From Nocardia sp. XZ_19_385 (GTDB lineage Bacteria > Actinomycetota > Actinomycetes > Mycobacteriales > Mycobacteriaceae), in the NCBI RefSeq assembly GCF_015355755.1, contig NZ_JACVEE010000001.1:2356001-2420000 (forward strand): a stretch of 64,000 nucleotides of DNA, read 5' to 3'. How positions within the stretch are numbered: the stretch's first letter is position 1; the number at the start of each line of letters is the position of its first letter. The notes below the pieces were generated by a model. The model was not told where the DNA came from. It did not search any database and saw only the letters and a list, made by a program, of their open reading frames with translations. The position numbers and the translations under genes are program-made. Positions 62,501-64,000 of the stretch are shown in pieces.

Positions 62501-62936
62501 GCGCCGTCCCCTGCACCGTGTAGCGCACCCGATGACCCGCCCGCACCAGGAAATCGCAGGAGCAGGCGAACGAACCGTCGAAGAAGGTGGCGCCGGCGAT
62601 GACGTGCACGCCCGACCGCAGCGCCGCAACGGTTTCCGTGTGCGCGGCCCGCAGCGCGGCGACCCGGACCGCGGGATCGGCGGAATCGGTGCGCGCCGAG
62701 GGCGCCTCGACCATGGTGGCGCCGAACCGATCTCGGAAATCCGCGAGCCGCAGCAGCGCGGCCTCGTCGAAATCGGCGGCGACGCCCCCCAGCACCTGCG
62801 GCTCGGAATCCGGTGCCGCCGAACCACTCAGGTAACCGAGTTGGGCGTCGAGCCGCCGCAGCAGCTCGAACTCACAGCGCGCCGCGCGTACGAGATCCAC
62901 GGCGTTGCAGACGACACGATCACCGAACACGAACAA
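59568..62936 (-). CDS. TM0106-type RecB nuclease/SF1 helicase relative, probably catalytically altered
   Basis: 1122 residues. A TTG start at 62936 is supported by AGGAGG at 6-nt spacing. The N-terminal half follows RecB-like TM0106 proteins (CDFLVR, ACADAL, a CGHCETC cluster near residue 235), but the D-x-K of the nuclease site is replaced around residue 135 (TVQGTA). The C-terminal half is a Upf1-like SF1 helicase with an intact Walker A GPSGTGKTS (about residue 735). Other motifs are changed relative to what I recall: DEAGQ is ADAGS, GDPQQ is GDPVP, FQGQE is FRGRE, and VAISRAK is SALCRAM. The fold is kept but both catalytic centres look lost. Related genomes usually have an intact version; whether one exists elsewhere in this genome is not known. 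Confidence 0.85.
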   Translation of the reverse strand: MFVFGDRVVCNAVDLVRAARCEFELLRRLDAQLGYLSGSAAPDSEPQVLGGVAADFDEAALLRLADFRDRFGATMVEAPSARTDSADPAVRVAALRAAHTETVAALRSGVHVIAGATFFDGSFACSCDFLVRAGHRVRYTVQGTAPGQAELVGAALELAACADALDSSGALTAPTIRLYLDTAATDFPLTDLVPVYQARRRRLARILDEKLSELLPVQWGDPRYLACGHCETCTTALTAARDLMLVAGMPSPARARLREAGVATIDRLAGLDATVTGVPPRTFATLRRQARIQLQPGDSGRPAHTLLDALALGALPPVSPGDLALTVADVPGPACIVEVGGADAVRLSFRVPAGPDAVAEQRRVLAEVVEYLARQRQQYPAMRVYHHGRAVRDALLRCAGSLGAGEELVEELLNAGVLVDLYPIVRGAVVVGTQSYRLDSLRHLLGAASAGEPDCVTVLRLRDWLLERAAETPPEAAALPVGPVSPVPRHDDKAAGARPSSLEAALTEFAATHRDLRPTVRGERKDAGATPHPAALMAAVLGYHRRERQPLRLAHADRLDHPVDEWAEAPGVLVADWGTVDTKWHHSLNRPTMRRYLTLTGRIGTGWAHGVALTPGTTVYTLYDQPMATGAGTAVGKRATATATVLGCSVDANFDDTVRLEELLPEGCEPYDDLPTAIAPGLPAWDANVEGTVELAAQQLLVTLPEIPCEAVFDILARRAPRLRGGGGLPEVHGDHAAAITTAMRYLDHSYIAVQGPSGTGKTSTAARVIERLVTRQKWRIGVVAHAHSTVENMLDAVVEIGVLPELVGKKDVEAVKPEWAVIDAGKYRRFLDNAVNGCVIGGTPADFADETLIPHDGLDLLVIADAGSFALAETVAVGLSARNLLLLGDPVPTPAHGAHPEPVGESVLGWLAEGRAVLPAERGYFLDRTWRLHPRVCEPISRVCYDNRLRSNETVTLARQLDGVPPGVETVLVEHYGNTTESVAEAKEVVRRIRALLGTSWTVGAVTRRLHPHDIFVVAPYSAQVGRIRTLLARAKIEDVLVGTPDRFRGREAAVVLLSMTTSTPADAPFGMPFLLSRGLMHSALCRAMWKAVIIRSPLLTEYLPTTPDDLPDLAGFLRLS

Positions 62937-63017
62937 ACGCGGCCTCCTGTGTCTTCGCCGGACACGGACCGCAACACTTTAGCCAGCCCCAGTGACCTCG
63001 CGGAACTCCGCCCCTGA

Positions 63018-64000
63018 TCAGAAGCGCGGTTTGCGCCGTTCGGTGCGCTTGGCCGGAGCCCGATCCGGGCGCGGGCCGCGGCTGTACGAACGCTGCGGAC
63101 CACCGTCGTCCAGCGTCAGCTGGATCAGCTGACCGCTGATCCGGGTGCGGCGCAACGCCTCCAAGGTCTCCGCGGGCATATTGGCGGGCAGCTCCACCAG
63201 GCTGTGATCCGGGCGGATGCTGATGTGCCCGAAGTCACTGCGGCGCAGTCCACCCTCGTTGGCGATGGCGCCGACGATGGCGCCGGGCACCACGCGATGC
63301 CGCTTGCCGACACTGATCCGGTAGGTCGCCAGCTCGGCGCCGGAGGTACGGGAGAAGCTGGAGCCGGCGCGCTCGTCCTCGAAGCTGCGCGGCGGACGAT
63401 CAGCGCGCGGCTCCCGATCGCGGCGCGGCCGCTCGACCGGCTCCGGCTCGGGCTCCATCAGGAAGTTCTTGCCGTCGTAGGCGCCGACCGCGAGCGCCGC
63501 GGCAATATCGACCAGCGGGGTGTTGTGCTCGCGCTCGTAATCCTCGATGAGGCGGCGGAACAGCGCGACATTGTCCGAGGACAGGTTCTCGGTGATGGCG
63601 TCGCCGAACTTGGCCACGCGCTGCGCGTTCACGTCGTCGACGCTGGGCAGCTGCATCTCCGCCAGCGGATGCCGGGTGGCGCGCTCGATCGCCTTGAGCA
63701 GATGCCGTTCCCGCGGCGCGACGAACAGCAGCGCCTCACCGCTGCGGCCCGCGCGGCCGGTGCGGCCGATGCGGTGCACGTAGGACTCGGTGTCGTGCGG
63801 GATGTCGTAGTTGACCACGTGCGAGATGCGGTCCACGTCCAGGCCGCGCGCGGCCACGTCGGTGGCGACCAGGATGTCGAGCGCGCCGGACTTCAGGTGC
63901 CCGATGGTGCGCTCACGCTGGTTCTGCGCGATGTCACCGTTGATGGCGGCGGCGGAGAACCCGCGGGCGCGCAGCCGCTCGGCCAGCTCCTCGGTGCCCT
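63018..64000 (-). CDS. DEAD-box RNA helicase, C-terminal part (DeaD/CsdA type)
   Basis: The gene continues past the right edge. Visible are helicase motifs IV-VI of the second RecA domain (INGDIAQNQRE, ILVATDVAARGLDVDRI, HRIGRTGRAGRSGEA), a linker, and a C-terminal DbpA-type RNA-binding domain (about YRISVGKRHRVVPGAIVGAI) with a Pro/Arg-rich tail. Such proteins remodel rRNA and mRNA, often at low temperature. Motifs I-III are outside the window. Confidence 0.93.
   Translation of the reverse strand, partial: GTEELAERLRARGFSAAAINGDIAQNQRERTIGHLKSGALDILVATDVAARGLDVDRISHVVNYDIPHDTESYVHRIGRTGRAGRSGEALLFVAPRERHLLKAIERATRHPLAEMQLPSVDDVNAQRVAKFGDAITENLSSDNVALFRRLIEDYEREHNTPLVDIAAALAVGAYDGKNFLMEPEPEPVERPRRDREPRADRPPRSFEDERAGSSFSRTSGAELATYRISVGKRHRVVPGAIVGAIANEGGLRRSDFGHISIRPDHSLVELPANMPAETLEALRRTRISGQLIQLTLDDGGPQRSYSRGPRPDRAPAKRTERRKPRF

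Overview
The window is high-GC actinobacterial DNA from the mycolic-acid group and reads most like Nocardia. Supporting signs are an LCP cell-wall ligase tail next to a TIGR03089 gene, a complete mce lipid-import operon, a type VII (ESX) substrate pair with an EspG chaperone, paired P450s, several PknB-type kinases and many leaderless starts (a TANNNT-like -10 box 6-7 nt before ATG/GTG). The genus is inferred from gene content only.

Layout. 0-7.6 kb: LCP tail, TIGR03089, two sister P450s flanking a SelW-like protein, a MerR regulator divergent from an imine-reductase-like enzyme, an FmdB zinc ribbon and a carboxylesterase, then YchJ. 7.7-10.6 kb: a 31-aa peptide gene and a two-gene module (SMC/Rad50-like ATPase plus a HEPN-like small protein). 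11.0-18.2 kb: a four-gene overlapping operon (SWIM-C/DUF5691 fusion, MoxR ATPase, DUF5682, VWA). 18.2-28.2 kb: two coupled 29-aa peptides, a kinase fused to an ADP-ribosylglycohydrolase, a MacB-type ABC exporter, glutathione peroxidase and two more kinases. 28.4-34.8 kb: endonuclease IV, an alkylsulfate-type dioxygenase, a CoA-transferase with an HMG-CoA-lyase-like enzyme, a GNAT, a small membrane protein and a Pro/Thr-rich lipoprotein. 34.8-41.6 kb: two acyl-CoA dehydrogenases, a secreted protein, an epoxide hydrolase divergent from a WYL regulator, a HEAT protein and a secreted lytic transglycosylase behind a Pho-type box. 41.8-51.3 kb: the mce operon (YrbE A/B, six MCE proteins, one Mas protein, two TetR genes), read right to left from a promoter with a perfect palindrome between -35 and -10. 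51.5-55.9 kb: a secreted beta-propeller, an alpha/beta hydrolase and the ESX module. 55.9-59.6 kb: a DoxX/ECF41 sigma pair with a matching ECF41 promoter, a decayed VapBC locus, a DUF2236 fragment, a membrane protein and a GlxA-type regulator. 59.6-64 kb: a large helicase/nuclease relative whose catalytic motifs are nearly all altered, and the 3' part of a DEAD-box RNA helicase.

The most interesting items are the apparent pseudo-helicase/nuclease, the kinase-ADP-ribosylglycohydrolase fusion, the SMC-HEPN-like module, the MoxR/VWA operon with its SWIM-less fusion, and three very short peptide genes with strong ribosome binding sites. No tRNA, rRNA, CRISPR array, insertion sequence or prophage was seen.
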